Source: Bacteroidales bacterium UBA1715 (GTDB taxonomy: Bacteria > Bacteroidota > Bacteroidia > Bacteroidales > UBA1715). Taken from it: a stretch of 64,000 nt of DNA. The DNA is taken from positions 234,268 to 298,267 of the forward strand of contig DCIX01000036.1 of NCBI GenBank assembly GCA_002317135.1, given 5' to 3'. Every line of letters begins with the position of its first letter. The stretch's first letter is position 1. The position numbers were made by a program, and so were the translations under genes. The notes beneath the pieces are model-generated. The model made no database searches. It was not told the DNA's origin and worked only from the letters and a program-made list of their open reading frames with translations. Below are positions 8,166 through 18,328 of this stretch, piece by piece.

Positions 8166-8423
8166 ATGGCACATAAGAAAGGTGTAGGTTCTTCTAAGAA
8201 CGGTAGAGATTCGGAAAGCAAACGACTTGGTGTTAAAAAATCAGGTGGTCAAGCAGTTATCGCAGGTAACATCATCGTTAGACAACGTGGAACTGTTCGT
8301 ATGGCTGGAGAAAATGTTGGTATGGGTCGTGATCATACATTGTTTGCTTTAGTTGACGGAAAAGTAAAATTCCAAAGAAAACGCGACAACAAGATGTACG
8401 TTTCAGTTGTTCCTGAAGCATAA
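8166..8423 (+). CDS. rpmA: 50S ribosomal protein L27
   Basis: This 85-residue protein starts MAHKKGVGSSKNGRDSESKR, with the conserved L27 N-terminal arm that reaches the peptidyl-transferase centre. It contains RQRGTVRMAGENVGMGRDHT. There is no Firmicutes-type cleaved N-terminal extension. It forms an operon with rplU and is followed by a strong terminator. Confidence 0.97.
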   Translation: MAHKKGVGSSKNGRDSESKRLGVKKSGGQAVIAGNIIVRQRGTVRMAGENVGMGRDHTLFALVDGKVKFQRKRDNKMYVSVVPEA

Positions 8424-8445
8424 CATTCTACAATAACAATTTTTT

Positions 8446-8491
8446 ACTCCTGAATATATCCGTTAAGGAATAATATTCAGGAGTTTTTTTT
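8446..8491 (+). terminator. Rho-independent terminator of rplU-rpmA
   Basis: A 12-bp perfect stem (ACTCCTGAATAT/ATATTCAGGAGT) with a 15-nt loop is followed by eight Ts. The T-tract abuts the serS -7 box. Confidence 0.88.
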
Positions 8492-8498
8492 ATATTTG
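8491..8498 (+). promoter_or_regulatory. -7 box (TATATTTG) of serS
   Basis: An exact TAnnTTTG match 25 bp before the serS ATG, directly after the preceding terminator. Confidence 0.6.
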
Positions 8499-8523
8499 TA
8501 CGTTATTAAATTTTCATATAAAA

Positions 8524-9798
8524 ATGCTTACTCTTCAAATAATTCGAGAAAATCCCGAGTTCGTAGTTAAAAGACTTGCTGTCAAGAACTTCGATGCAAA
8601 AGAGGCTGTCGAAAAAATCATTGCTCTTGATGACAAACGTATTGCAATTCAAAAAGATTTGAATGCAAAACAATCAGAAATCAATAGTTTATCCAAGGAA
8701 ATTGGAGCATTATTTGCACAGAAAAAAATTGACGAGGCAAATGCCGCAAAAGAAAAAACTGTAGAATTAAAAGAATCCATCAAAAAACTCGACCAAGATA
8801 TGGCCGATGCAATGGATGCACTACAAAAAGAAGTTGTTCTACTTCCAAACCTTCCAGCTGAAATCGTACCAGAAGGAAAAACAGCGGAAGATAATGTAAT
8901 CGTTAAAAATGGCGGAACAATTCCAGAAAAAGAAGGCCTACTTTGCCACTGGGAATTGGCTGAAAAATATAATCTTATTGATTTCGAATTAGGTAATAAG
9001 TTAACAGGAGCAGGATTCCCTGTATATGTTGGCGTAGGTGCAAAATTACAACGTGCACTTATCACATTCTTCTTAGACAGAGCAACAGCTGCTGGATACC
9101 TAGAATATCAACCACCTATTATGGTAAACGAAGCATCTGGATTTGGAACTGGTCAGTTGCCAGATAAAGAAGGTCAAATGTACCACGTTGGTATTGATAA
9201 TCTATATTTAATTCCAACAGCAGAAGTACCAGTTACAAACATCTTCCGCGATGTTATCGTAAAAGAAAGTGATTTCCCAATCAAATGTACTGCTTACACT
9301 CCTTGCTTCCGTCGTGAAGCTGGCTCGTATGGTAAAGATGTTCGCGGTTTGAACCGTCTTCACCAATTCGACAAAGTAGAAATCGTTCGCATTGACCATC
9401 CAGAACGCTCATATCAAGCATTGGACGAAATGGTTGCACATGTTGAATCTCTTGTAAAAGACCTTGGTCTTCCTTATAGAATCGTTCGCTTGTGCGGTGG
9501 CGATATGAGTTTCACATCTGCATTGACATACGACTTCGAAGTATTCTCTGCAGGTCAAAAACGTTGGTTGGAAGTTAGTTCTGTTTCTAACTTTGAAACA
9601 TACCAAGCAAATCGCTTGAAATTACGTTACAAAGATGAACAAACAAAGAAAACTGTACTTGCACACACATTGAACGGAAGTGCATTAGCATTACCAAGAA
9701 TTGTGGCTTCAATTATGGAAAATTACCAAACAGAGGACGGTATTAAAGTTCCTGACGTACTTGTTCCATATATGGGCGGTATGACAATCATCAAATAA
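8524..9798 (+). CDS. serS: Seryl-tRNA synthetase
   Basis: This is a 424-residue class II aminoacyl-tRNA synthetase that charges tRNA-Ser. Residues 1-110 form the antiparallel coiled-coil arm that grips the long variable arm (IALDDKRIAIQKDLNAKQSE). The catalytic core contains the TAEVP segment, motif 2 (TPCFRREAGSYGKDVRGLNR) and motif 3 (NGSALALPRIVASIMENYQ). Length matches the family. It is monocistronic or co-transcribed with the SPOR protein 38 bp downstream. Confidence 0.97.
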   Translation: MLTLQIIRENPEFVVKRLAVKNFDAKEAVEKIIALDDKRIAIQKDLNAKQSEINSLSKEIGALFAQKKIDEANAAKEKTVELKESIKKLDQDMADAMDALQKEVVLLPNLPAEIVPEGKTAEDNVIVKNGGTIPEKEGLLCHWELAEKYNLIDFELGNKLTGAGFPVYVGVGAKLQRALITFFLDRATAAGYLEYQPPIMVNEASGFGTGQLPDKEGQMYHVGIDNLYLIPTAEVPVTNIFRDVIVKESDFPIKCTAYTPCFRREAGSYGKDVRGLNRLHQFDKVEIVRIDHPERSYQALDEMVAHVESLVKDLGLPYRIVRLCGGDMSFTSALTYDFEVFSAGQKRWLEVSSVSNFETYQANRLKLRYKDEQTKKTVLAHTLNGSALALPRIVASIMENYQTEDGIKVPDVLVPYMGGMTIIK

Positions 9799-9836
9799 TC
9801 GTAAAATATTTGTAACCAACTTATATTTTGAGTGTT

Positions 9837-10697
9837 ATGAAAAAAAACAATAGCGAATTTGAATTCGATTTGAATCAAGATTTATCGTTTTCTCCTTCAG
9901 GAGACGACCACTTACAAATTGACGGTGATGAACCGAAAGCAGAACAAATTGCTGAAGAAGTTGTGGAATCTGTCCCTGAAGAACCTATCACTATCGAGAT
10001 AAACGAAACTCCTACTGAACAAGTCGAAGAAACTGTTGTTGAAACACCTCAAGAGGAGCCTGCTGTTGTAGAAGAACCTGTTGTTGTCGAAGAGCCAAAG
10101 GCTACCGAAGAAACTACGGTAAAACCAACTCCTGTAGTAACTCCAAAGGGAAAATCAAAAAAGGGAAAAACTAAAAACGAAGAGAAAAAGAAAAAAGGTG
10201 GTTTATTCCCTATCCTATTGTTAATCATAGCATTACTTTGTGGAGGAATTTGGTATTATTGGTCTCACAAACAAGTAAAACCTGCTGCAGTAGCACCTGT
10301 AGTTGACACTACAACGGTGGTAAAAGAAGAAGTTCCGGTAGATATTCCAGAAGAACCAATGGTTATTGATACAGTTCCACCAGCAGAACCAACCCCTCCT
10401 CCATTTGATTTTGGTCGTGTTGCTACAAAAATCAAAGTACCTAGAAATTGGTTGATTGGCTTCCGTGCTACTCCAGACGAAGTGCTTGCCATTAAGACTG
10501 TTGCAGAACTTTCGTATGTCGATAGTCTTCCTTGTGGATATTATTGGATTAACGATGCCCGCAAAAACGGAGAAAAGTTGTTCAAAATCTACATTGGGCC
10601 ATTTGACACAAAAGAAGAAGCAGAAAAAGAACTTCCAAAAATTCAAGCAAAACGAGCTGATGCTCACGTATATACAGAAGACAAACGATACAAATAA
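9837..10697 (+). CDS. Membrane-anchored SPOR-domain protein
   Basis: The product is 286 residues. The cytoplasmic N-terminal half is acidic and low-complexity, rich in Glu, Val, Pro and Thr. A basic stretch and one transmembrane helix follow (GGLFPILLLIIALLCGGIWY, about residues 125-145), then a short Pro-rich linker and a C-terminal SPOR-like domain (GYYWINDARKNGEKLFKIYI, then GPFDTKEEAEKELPKIQ). SPOR domains bind denuded septal peptidoglycan, so a cell-division or wall-remodelling role is inferred. ATG 9837 is chosen over an upstream TTG at 9828. It lies between serS and purD on the same strand. Confidence 0.78.
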   Translation: MKKNNSEFEFDLNQDLSFSPSGDDHLQIDGDEPKAEQIAEEVVESVPEEPITIEINETPTEQVEETVVETPQEEPAVVEEPVVVEEPKATEETTVKPTPVVTPKGKSKKGKTKNEEKKKKGGLFPILLLIIALLCGGIWYYWSHKQVKPAAVAPVVDTTTVVKEEVPVDIPEEPMVIDTVPPAEPTPPPFDFGRVATKIKVPRNWLIGFRATPDEVLAIKTVAELSYVDSLPCGYYWINDARKNGEKLFKIYIGPFDTKEEAEKELPKIQAKRADAHVYTEDKRYK

Positions 10698-10703
10698 TTA
10701 ATT

Positions 10704-11975
10704 ATGAATGTTTTATTACTAGGATCGGGCGGTCGTGAACATGCCTTAGCATGGAAAATGGCACAAAGCCCATTATTGGATAAATTATATATAGCTCCTG
10801 GAAATGCAGGAACAGCGACAGTTGGTACCAACTTGCCAATTTCAGCAACGTCTTTCGACGAAATCAAAGAAGCGGTAAAGAAATACGACATTAACCTTGT
10901 TGTTGTTGGTCCAGAAGATCCACTTGTAAAAGGTGTCCATGATTTTTTCCTTGCAGATTCTGAATTGAAAAACATTCCAGTTATTGGTCCACAAAAATAT
11001 GCTGCAACATTGGAAGGCAGTAAAGAATTTGCTAAAAACTTTATGATTCGTCATAACATACCTACAGCAAAACACTTTACAGTAACTGCAGAGAATCTTG
11101 CTGAGGGTTTCGCATTTCTTGATACACAAGTTGCACCATACGTATTAAAAGCAGACGGATTGGCTGCAGGCAAAGGTGTATTGATAATCAACGATTTACA
11201 AGAAGCAAAAACAGAATTACAAAATATGCTTCAAGGCAAATTCGGTGATGCCAGCAAAACTGTTGTCATTGAAGAATGCCTAAAAGGTATTGAAATGTCG
11301 GTGTTTGTTCTTACTGATGGCGAAAGTTATGTATTGCTACCAGAAGCCAAAGATTACAAACGTATTGGCGAACACGATACAGGTTTAAATACTGGTGGTA
11401 TGGGTGCTGTTTCTCCTGTTCCTTTTGCAGACAAAGCACTTATGACACGCGTTGAAGAAGAAATTATTAAGCCAACTGTGGCAGGTCTAAAGAAAGACAA
11501 TATTCCATATTGTGGTTTTATATTCTTCGGATTAATGAATGACAACGGAACACCAAAGGTAATCGAATATAATGTTCGTATGGGTGATCCAGAAACAGAA
11601 GTAGTGATTCCTCGAATCAAATCTGACTTGCTAAAACTTTTCGTTGCTGCCGCAAACAAAACATTATCAAAAGAAACAATTGAAATCGATGAACAATCGG
11701 CAACAACTGTTATGGCTGTATCTGGCGGATATCCAGAAGCATACGAAAAAGGCAAGGTCATCACTATTGATTCTGAAATTTCAGATAGTATTGTATTCCA
11801 CGCAGGTACAACATTAGACGGTCAAGAAGTAAAAACATCTGGCGGTAGAGTGTTGACAGTTACTTCTTTAGGGAAAGATAAAAACGCTGCATTGGAACTT
11901 TCATATAAGAATATTAAGAAGATTCAATTTGACAAAATGTATTACCGTCGAGACATCGGCGTTGATTTAGGATAA
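10704..11975 (+). CDS. purD: Phosphoribosylamine-glycine ligase
   Basis: This 423-residue ATP-grasp enzyme performs the second step of de novo purine synthesis, joining glycine to phosphoribosylamine. It begins MNVLLLGSGGREHALAWKMA. It carries VVGPEDPLVKGV, the ATP-grasp lid LKADGLAAGKGV and the metal-binding segment EYNVRMGDPETEVV. Length and domain order are normal. It is followed after 1 bp by a membrane protein gene. Confidence 0.96.
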   Translation: MNVLLLGSGGREHALAWKMAQSPLLDKLYIAPGNAGTATVGTNLPISATSFDEIKEAVKKYDINLVVVGPEDPLVKGVHDFFLADSELKNIPVIGPQKYAATLEGSKEFAKNFMIRHNIPTAKHFTVTAENLAEGFAFLDTQVAPYVLKADGLAAGKGVLIINDLQEAKTELQNMLQGKFGDASKTVVIEECLKGIEMSVFVLTDGESYVLLPEAKDYKRIGEHDTGLNTGGMGAVSPVPFADKALMTRVEEEIIKPTVAGLKKDNIPYCGFIFFGLMNDNGTPKVIEYNVRMGDPETEVVIPRIKSDLLKLFVAAANKTLSKETIEIDEQSATTVMAVSGGYPEAYEKGKVITIDSEISDSIVFHAGTTLDGQEVKTSGGRVLTVTSLGKDKNAALELSYKNIKKIQFDKMYYRRDIGVDLG

Positions 11976-11976
11976 T

Positions 11977-12987
11977 ATGTTTCAATTTCTGCAGAGAAAT
12001 ACATCATTCAACTTTGTATTATTGCCTATAATAGTGTTACTATTGTGGGGTTCAAACCTTTTGCATCCTCAATTTATTCCACACTATTATGACGAAAATC
12101 CAATGGTTTTCTACAAACCATTGATTGCAATTCAACAGTGGAATATGCTTGCTGGTCAGATTGTTTCAATTCTGTTGCTTACGGCTAACATTTTCTTGTT
12201 GATGCGAACAAACTCTGCAATCCGTTTGATTGAGAAACGCTCTATCCTATACATTCTATTGTACATAATGTTCTCGTCTTGTTTACAAGATTTTAGACAA
12301 TTAAATCCAATGCAACCAGCTTTGTTCTTCATTATTCTAGCATTGGTATCATTATTTAAGATGTATAAAAATGAGCGAGAATTGCGTACCATATTTGAAT
12401 GTGGTTTGTTTTTCTCTATTGCCACACTATTTTACGCTCCTGCAATTTACCTTTCGCTCCTAACCTTCCTTGGATTAGCTATATTGGTTTCGTTTTACTG
12501 GCGACAATGGTTAGCTGCAATTATTGGCATTCTTGCTCCATTTGCATTAGTGTTCGCCCTTGCATTTTGCTTTGACTTATTACCACAACAAATCGCGACA
12601 TGGAAAGCGAATTTACTTACTGTACATACAGATTTAACTCTTACTCTTGTACCGACAATCTATTCATGTTTCCTTGCCTTCTTGTTTGTAATTTCGGCAA
12701 TATACGCATTAACAGGCGGGTTAAAGAAAGTATCTATCAGAAAATATTACCTTATTTTTATTCTATTCTTAACAATTATACTTTGCACTGCATTCCTTAT
12801 CCAGTATGTAAGTTACGACATACTATTTTTCGGATTGCTTCCTGTCGCAATTTATATATCGAACTATATGGTAAACATACGCCGACCAATAATTGCAGAG
12901 ATATTATTTATGCTAATAATTACATTTTTGATTTTGGTACACGTATTTCCGAACGTTCCAGTATCGTTAGAATTCTTACATTCATAA
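11977..12987 (+). CDS. Polytopic membrane protein, DUF6427-like
   Basis: This 336-residue protein is almost entirely hydrophobic, with roughly nine to ten predicted transmembrane helices. The conserved-looking N terminus is FQFLQRNTSFNFVLLPII. It resembles the Bacteroidota DUF6427 membrane family, which often sits near purD and has no known function. The assignment is from memory of the family and is moderate. The start codon lies 1 bp after the purD stop, so translation is probably coupled. Confidence 0.65.
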   Translation: MFQFLQRNTSFNFVLLPIIVLLLWGSNLLHPQFIPHYYDENPMVFYKPLIAIQQWNMLAGQIVSILLLTANIFLLMRTNSAIRLIEKRSILYILLYIMFSSCLQDFRQLNPMQPALFFIILALVSLFKMYKNERELRTIFECGLFFSIATLFYAPAIYLSLLTFLGLAILVSFYWRQWLAAIIGILAPFALVFALAFCFDLLPQQIATWKANLLTVHTDLTLTLVPTIYSCFLAFLFVISAIYALTGGLKKVSIRKYYLIFILFLTIILCTAFLIQYVSYDILFFGLLPVAIYISNYMVNIRRPIIAEILFMLIITFLILVHVFPNVPVSLEFLHS

Positions 12988-13018
12988 AATATATTGTTAA
13001 ACCGCTTATTATAAAAAT

Positions 13019-14206
13019 ATGAAACAGAAACATACAAATTGGTTTTTCACAATTATAACTGCACTTGCATTATTTTCTTCTTGTTCCGAAAAAAATATCC
13101 AATTGGTCCCTGCCTACGTAGATGGTAAATGGGGATACATTAACTCAAATGGAGAATATGTTATTTCACCTCGCTATAAAGAAGCAGGATTCTTTTCTGA
13201 AAATTTAGCATTGGTAAAAGATGATAATGGATATTTTGGTTATATTAACACTGAAGCACAATTTGTTGTGGAACCAAAATATAAATATGGAACAACATTT
13301 CACGAAGGAAAAGCTATTGTTGTTGAAGCAGGAGAATATCCTACTTGTATAGACAAACAAGGAAAAACTATCCTACAACTACAAAACATTAAAGAACTAT
13401 ATAACTTTAAGGAAGGATTAGCAGCATTCCAAGACACATCTAATTTATACGGTTTTATAAACGAACAAGGTGTAACAGTAATAGCACCAACATTCGAAGC
13501 TATTTATGAAGGTTTTTCAGGAAAACACGCACCTGTAAAAAGAAATGGTAAATGGGGATATGTAGATAAATCTGGTAACTTCTCTATATCAGAAAACAGT
13601 TATGTAAAATCTGATTACTATGATGCATCTGAATTCGTTCAAAAGTTTGCCGAAAAAATTACCGAAAACTCATTCGATGGTTTTACAGCAAATTCAACTG
13701 TTCAAACTATTGCAGACAGCAAGATTTATGGTGACTATGCAAACGCTCTTGATTCTGTTACTATCATTGCACTAAATATCCAGAAATTCACAAAAGAAAT
13801 TCACGGTATTGTTACAGAATTTGGATTCAACAATAGAATCGTTTCTTTAGATAGCACTGACAATAAAACTATTGTCTACAATCTTACTGAACCTATTGCG
13901 TCATGGGGATATAAATTCTTATTGAGCGGGAAAGCAACAAATAAAGCTTGTGCTATTGCTAAAAAATTAAGTTCAGAAATTGCAAAAAAATTAGGAGCTC
14001 AAAAACAAGAAAAAGAAGGTTTATTCTACGCAGTTCAAGAAAATGGCAAAGCAAGTTTTGTTCTATTGTATACAGATACAACTCTTAGTCTTGCAGTAAG
14101 TTATTCACAAAAATATATTGAGACACTTATTGAAGACATACAAAAAAATAAACCAACATACGTGAAAGATTTCGTATATGTTGAATCAGTTGAAAGTGAA
14201 GAATAA
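13019..14206 (+). CDS. WG-repeat lipoprotein
   Basis: This 395-residue protein has a lipoprotein signal ending FSSC-SE. At least four WG (KWGYI) repeats follow in residues 30-190: DGKWGYINSNGEYVISPRYK, GYFGYINTEAQFVVEPKYK, YGFINEQGVTVIAPTFE and NGKWGYVDKSGNF. The C-terminal 200 residues are an uncharacterised alpha/beta domain. WG repeats form a beta-propeller-like scaffold in envelope proteins, and their ligand is unknown. It is 18 bp upstream of the SUMF1-like gene and probably in the same operon. Confidence 0.82.
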   Translation: MKQKHTNWFFTIITALALFSSCSEKNIQLVPAYVDGKWGYINSNGEYVISPRYKEAGFFSENLALVKDDNGYFGYINTEAQFVVEPKYKYGTTFHEGKAIVVEAGEYPTCIDKQGKTILQLQNIKELYNFKEGLAAFQDTSNLYGFINEQGVTVIAPTFEAIYEGFSGKHAPVKRNGKWGYVDKSGNFSISENSYVKSDYYDASEFVQKFAEKITENSFDGFTANSTVQTIADSKIYGDYANALDSVTIIALNIQKFTKEIHGIVTEFGFNNRIVSLDSTDNKTIVYNLTEPIASWGYKFLLSGKATNKACAIAKKLSSEIAKKLGAQKQEKEGLFYAVQENGKASFVLLYTDTTLSLAVSYSQKYIETLIEDIQKNKPTYVKDFVYVESVESEE

Positions 14207-14224
14207 TACAAAAATTCAAAGGCT

Positions 14225-15079
14225 ATGAATAAGAAAATTCTTTGTGTAATCGTAAGTTTCTTTTGCGTATTTGGTGTTCAAGCACAGTCATTAAAGGCTG
14301 CTGCCGATCGTCAAAATAATAATGTTGTAAAAACACCAACAGCACAAAAATTCACAGTTGAAGGTGTTGAATTTACGATGATTTTCGTAAAAGGTGGCTC
14401 ATTCAATATGGGAGCTACTACAGAACAAGTGGACGGCTGCGATAGAGACGAAAAACCTGTTCATAGCGTGAACTTAAGCAGTTATTATATTGGAGAATGT
14501 GAAGTTACCCAAGAATTATGGACAACAATTATGGGAACAACCATTGCTCAACAACGCGACAAAGCAAACCCTCTATGGCCATTGCGTGGCGAAGGCGACA
14601 ATTATCCAATGTACTATGTTAGCTATGACGAAATTCAAGAATTTATCTTGAAATTAAATGAGCATACAGGTAAAACATTCGCTCTGCCAACAGAAGCACA
14701 ATGGGAATACGCAGCACGCGGTGGTAATAAAAAATCAGGCTACACATATAGCGGCGACAATGACTTATCGAATGTAGGTTGGTACAAAGGAAACTCTGAA
14801 GAAAAAATCCATCCTGTAGCAAGCAAAGTTGCCAACGAACTTGGCATCTACGACATGAGCGGAAGTGTTTGGGAATGGTGTTCTGACTGGTACTCAATTG
14901 ACGCCTATAAAGCAAAAGGAACAGTAAACCCACAAGGTCCTGCAGAAGGCGAAGACATGGTTTTACGCGGCGGCTGTATCATAACAGAAGAAAATAGCTG
15001 CAGAAATGCAAACAGAGGTCATTTAAGCCCATCATTACGAAACAGCTTTACTGGTTTTAGATTAGTGTTGATACCATAA
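14225..15079 (+). CDS. Secreted SUMF1/formylglycine-generating-enzyme domain protein
   Basis: The product has a signal peptide (ILCVIVSFFCVFGVQAQ) and one FGE-sulfatase (SUMF1) domain. Visible motifs are FVKGGSFNMGATTEQ, PVHSVNLSSYYIGECEVTQE, LPTEAQWEYAARGG, the calcium-binding region GIYDMSGSVWEWCSDWY, and RGGCI near the C-terminal FTGFRLVL. The domain is a C-type-lectin-like fold. Some members oxidise cysteine to formylglycine, but many secreted Bacteroidota copies lack proven enzymatic activity. No sulfatase gene is visible in this window. A strong terminator follows. Confidence 0.85.
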   Translation: MNKKILCVIVSFFCVFGVQAQSLKAAADRQNNNVVKTPTAQKFTVEGVEFTMIFVKGGSFNMGATTEQVDGCDRDEKPVHSVNLSSYYIGECEVTQELWTTIMGTTIAQQRDKANPLWPLRGEGDNYPMYYVSYDEIQEFILKLNEHTGKTFALPTEAQWEYAARGGNKKSGYTYSGDNDLSNVGWYKGNSEEKIHPVASKVANELGIYDMSGSVWEWCSDWYSIDAYKAKGTVNPQGPAEGEDMVLRGGCIITEENSCRNANRGHLSPSLRNSFTGFRLVLIP

Positions 15080-15103
15080 TAGAATCAGTTTATTTAATAT
15101 AAC

Positions 15104-15130
15104 AAAGGGTGGATTTGTCCACCCTTTTTG
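15104..15130 (+). terminator. Rho-independent terminator
   Basis: A 10-bp perfect stem (AAAGGGTGGA/TCCACCCTTT) with a TTTG tetraloop and T-rich tail ends the WG/SUMF1 unit. It lies immediately before the convergent restriction-modification island. Confidence 0.88.
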
Positions 15131-15169
15131 TTTACTATCAATATGCTAATTTGCTAATTGCATATATTT

Positions 15170-18100
15170 TTATGCCACCCCACCATATCTTTGACTTACA
15201 TAGTTATAGATGGTGTCGCGATAGTAGTTTATACTTTCTTCGTTGTAGCTCTCCGGCAGTTCCTGCCACAAGACATCGCGGATAGTGATGATGAGTGTTG
15301 CACGAGTTGTTGGCTTGTCAAACGGATGATCCATACCAGCCAATTGTCCTTTTATCTTGGCAAGGAGGTCTATAGCGACATCCTTCAGTTTCTTAACTTC
15401 TGCCTTTGATAGATTGTCTTTCAAGAGCAGATCATAGAGGGAGAGTTCTTCATCACTCTTGAATCCTTCCCTGACGTAGCGCTTCTCTTCTTCGCTGAGC
15501 GCTTGAGACAGATGCATCAATTCCTCGAAGGTCTTTTCTATTGTTGCGCGATTCTGTTCTTGGTTATATGCCTTGATAATCTCTTGATACTTCTCATAGA
15601 AGTTAATTCTGGATGGATTCTCGGCTAAAAGTCGAGCCAAACGCTCCTGAAGTAAGTCTTGAATGTCTCGCAGAACGAGGTTCTTGTCTTCGCGTTTTGC
15701 GAACTCCCTTCTCAGCAAGTCGAAGTCAATACCGCTGATGTCGAACCTCCGCCCTTCAGCAACCATCATCTGAGAGCTGTCAATTTCCAAATGCTCATTG
15801 ACAATATCATTGATAGCCACACTCAGATCTGTGATGTCTGCATGTTTGCGTTTCTTCTGCAGTTCCTTGTAGATGGCTTCCAGAGCATCCTTCTTCTTGC
15901 GCATTTCCTCTGTAATATCTTCACGATCGAGATACTTCCAAAGTTTGAGCAAAGTGGTTGCAAATGTGCAGAACGACTTGCGGATTTCAACGGTATCACA
16001 CAGCTGATTTGCAGCTTTCTTCAGTAAGGATAGCTTTTCAAACAATTCTGCATCAATGAGTTCTTGTAATCCAAAACCCTTATCATGCAGGAACGCCTCG
16101 GCTGTACCTATAATCTCCCAAACATTCTTTATTAGTTCTTCCTTGTTTACAGTAGGGTCGTTGCCACCTTCACCACCATCAGGATTCGCTGTATAGTCAG
16201 CCAGAGCCTGACGCAGAGCCTTCACAATGCCGATGTAGTCAACGACAAGACCGTTCGACTTACCCTCTGCCACACGGTTGGCACGTGCAATCGTCTGCAT
16301 CAGGGTGTGTGCCTTCATCGGCTTATCTATGTAGAGGCATGAGAGTGTCTTCACATCAAAGCCTGTCAGCCACATGGCACAAACAAAGACAACCCGAAGC
16401 TTGCCATCAGCATCTTTGAACTCCTTGTCCAGCTCGCGTTTCTCCATCTTCTCACGATGTGGAGTGATGTCCAGTCGCCATTTCTGGAATGTCTGTATCT
16501 CGTTCTGCTCTTGCGAAACCACAACTGCCATTTCCGTTTCTTCCATCCATTGCAGTTTGCGCTTCATCTCCTGCACTTCCTGTTGCCAAGGATCTTGTTC
16601 TATTTGTTTGCGAAGAGCCTTGATTTCCTTTTGCCAATATTCCTGCACATAGTTGTACATGCGGACACAGGTCACCTTGTTGAAACTAACCATCATAGCC
16701 TTGCCACTTGTCCACAGGTCGCTATAATGACGCACGAAGTCCTGTGCCACAACCCTCAGTCGCTTCTCTGCCGTGAGCAGATGTACCTCCTGAGCAAACT
16801 CACGCTCCAGCTTAGCTTGCTGTGAAGGATCCAGATTCTCTTCATCTAATCTGGCTGCAATCTCGGCGTTGATTTCCGGGTTCTTCAGTTCCTGCAACTT
16901 CTCACCACGGTTCTCGTAGTAGAGAGGTACGGTTGCCTTATCCTCCACGGCACGTTTGAAGTCATACACCGACACATACTGTCCGAATGTGCGAGCTGTG
17001 ATATTGTCATCCCTAAGCAAAGGCGTACCCGTAAAACCGATACGATTGGCTGTTGGTAACATGTGCATCAGGTTATCGGCAAACACACCATTCTGTGTGC
17101 GATGTGCCTCGTCACTCATCACGATGATGTCATGGTCGGGGTAGATAGGTTCGGCATCAGCCTTGTTGAACTTCTGTATCAACGAGAAGATGAACGATGG
17201 ATTGCCCGAGAGCTTCTGCCTCAGGTCATCACCACTATGGGCAATGAACTGTTTGGCTTTCAATCCTCCCAACAATCCACAATTCTCAAAGGTGTCGCTT
17301 ATCTGCTTGTTCAGTTCGTCTCGGTCGGTAAGTACCACAATCGTAGGCGAACCTTCAAACTTACGTCTTATCTTCTGAGCCAGGAACACCATTGAATAAC
17401 TCTTACCAGAGCCTTGTGTGTGCCAGAACACACCCAGCTTGCCTTTCATCTCTTCACGATGGCGATACATCTCTACGGCTTGATTCACACCGAGATACTG
17501 GTGGTTGCGTGCTAAGATCTTCACCGTAGAACCACCACTATGGTCAAAGAGGATGAAGTTCTCGAGCAGGTCAAGCAGGTTCTCTTTCTTGCAGATACCT
17601 CGCAGCATCGTTGGCAGTTCGATGTTACCGTGATCCAATTCCGTAAGTCGTTTCCACTCATGGAAGAACTCCCACTTTGCACCTACTGTACCCACACGGC
17701 TCTCCATGCCGTTGCTCAGCATGATCATAGCATTGTGGTGGAACAGGTGAGGGATGGTATCCAGATAGTCGCGATAGTTATCGGTATAGGCATTCTGTAT
17801 GTCCTGGTCGTGGTTTTTCAGTTCGATGAAGATAAGCGGCAGACCATTCACAAAGCACACCACATCTGCCCTTCGCTTGTGGATAGGTCCCTTTATCCAC
17901 AGTTCCCTTACGGCAATAAACTCGTTGTTATAGACATTGGCAAAGTCCATCACACGCGCCTTGACCAGTTCCGTCTCTCCGTTAGGCTTCAGGCGAGTGA
18001 CAGGCACACCATCGCGCAGATACTGGTACTTCTCCTCGTTTATCTGCATCAGCGTCTGCGAACTCATATAGCTGGTCATGCGCTCAATGGCTTCTGTCAG

Positions 18101-18313
18101 TTGCTTGTCCGTCATCCATGGGTTGAGACGTTTCAAAGCCAAACGCAGATGACGAGTCAGCACAACCTCGCTCTGTGTCTTGCGACCGAGGGTACCTTCA
18201 GCGCCCATCACCTCATTGTCGAAAGCATACACAGACTTCCAACCAAGCTCTTTTTCCAAGAGCTCAGCAGTAGATTTCTGTATCAGCAGGTCTTCGCTAA
18301 AGTCTTTTGCCAT
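15170..18313 (-). CDS. hsdR: Type I restriction enzyme R subunit
   Basis: This is the 1047-residue endonuclease/translocase subunit of a type I restriction-modification system. The N-terminal nuclease domain carries RRADVVCFVNGLPLIFIELK (the D-x-ELK catalytic core, about residues 148-168). The SF2 motor has Walker A HTQGSGKSYS at about residue 300, DEAH box IIVMSDEAHRTQ at about 400, motif III GFTGTPL and motif VI QTIARANR. The C terminus is helical and probably docks to HsdM. The complex cuts unmodified foreign DNA after translocation. It is the last gene of the minus-strand hsdM-to-hsdR unit and is visibly richer in G+C than flanking genes. Confidence 0.96.
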   Translation of the reverse strand: MAKDFSEDLLIQKSTAELLEKELGWKSVYAFDNEVMGAEGTLGRKTQSEVVLTRHLRLALKRLNPWMTDKQLTEAIERMTSYMSSQTLMQINEEKYQYLRDGVPVTRLKPNGETELVKARVMDFANVYNNEFIAVRELWIKGPIHKRRADVVCFVNGLPLIFIELKNHDQDIQNAYTDNYRDYLDTIPHLFHHNAMIMLSNGMESRVGTVGAKWEFFHEWKRLTELDHGNIELPTMLRGICKKENLLDLLENFILFDHSGGSTVKILARNHQYLGVNQAVEMYRHREEMKGKLGVFWHTQGSGKSYSMVFLAQKIRRKFEGSPTIVVLTDRDELNKQISDTFENCGLLGGLKAKQFIAHSGDDLRQKLSGNPSFIFSLIQKFNKADAEPIYPDHDIIVMSDEAHRTQNGVFADNLMHMLPTANRIGFTGTPLLRDDNITARTFGQYVSVYDFKRAVEDKATVPLYYENRGEKLQELKNPEINAEIAARLDEENLDPSQQAKLEREFAQEVHLLTAEKRLRVVAQDFVRHYSDLWTSGKAMMVSFNKVTCVRMYNYVQEYWQKEIKALRKQIEQDPWQQEVQEMKRKLQWMEETEMAVVVSQEQNEIQTFQKWRLDITPHREKMEKRELDKEFKDADGKLRVVFVCAMWLTGFDVKTLSCLYIDKPMKAHTLMQTIARANRVAEGKSNGLVVDYIGIVKALRQALADYTANPDGGEGGNDPTVNKEELIKNVWEIIGTAEAFLHDKGFGLQELIDAELFEKLSLLKKAANQLCDTVEIRKSFCTFATTLLKLWKYLDREDITEEMRKKKDALEAIYKELQKKRKHADITDLSVAINDIVNEHLEIDSSQMMVAEGRRFDISGIDFDLLRREFAKREDKNLVLRDIQDLLQERLARLLAENPSRINFYEKYQEIIKAYNQEQNRATIEKTFEELMHLSQALSEEEKRYVREGFKSDEELSLYDLLLKDNLSKAEVKKLKDVAIDLLAKIKGQLAGMDHPFDKPTTRATLIITIRDVLWQELPESYNEESINYYRDTIYNYVSQRYGGVA

Positions 18314-18328
18314 TATGGTATCGTCGAT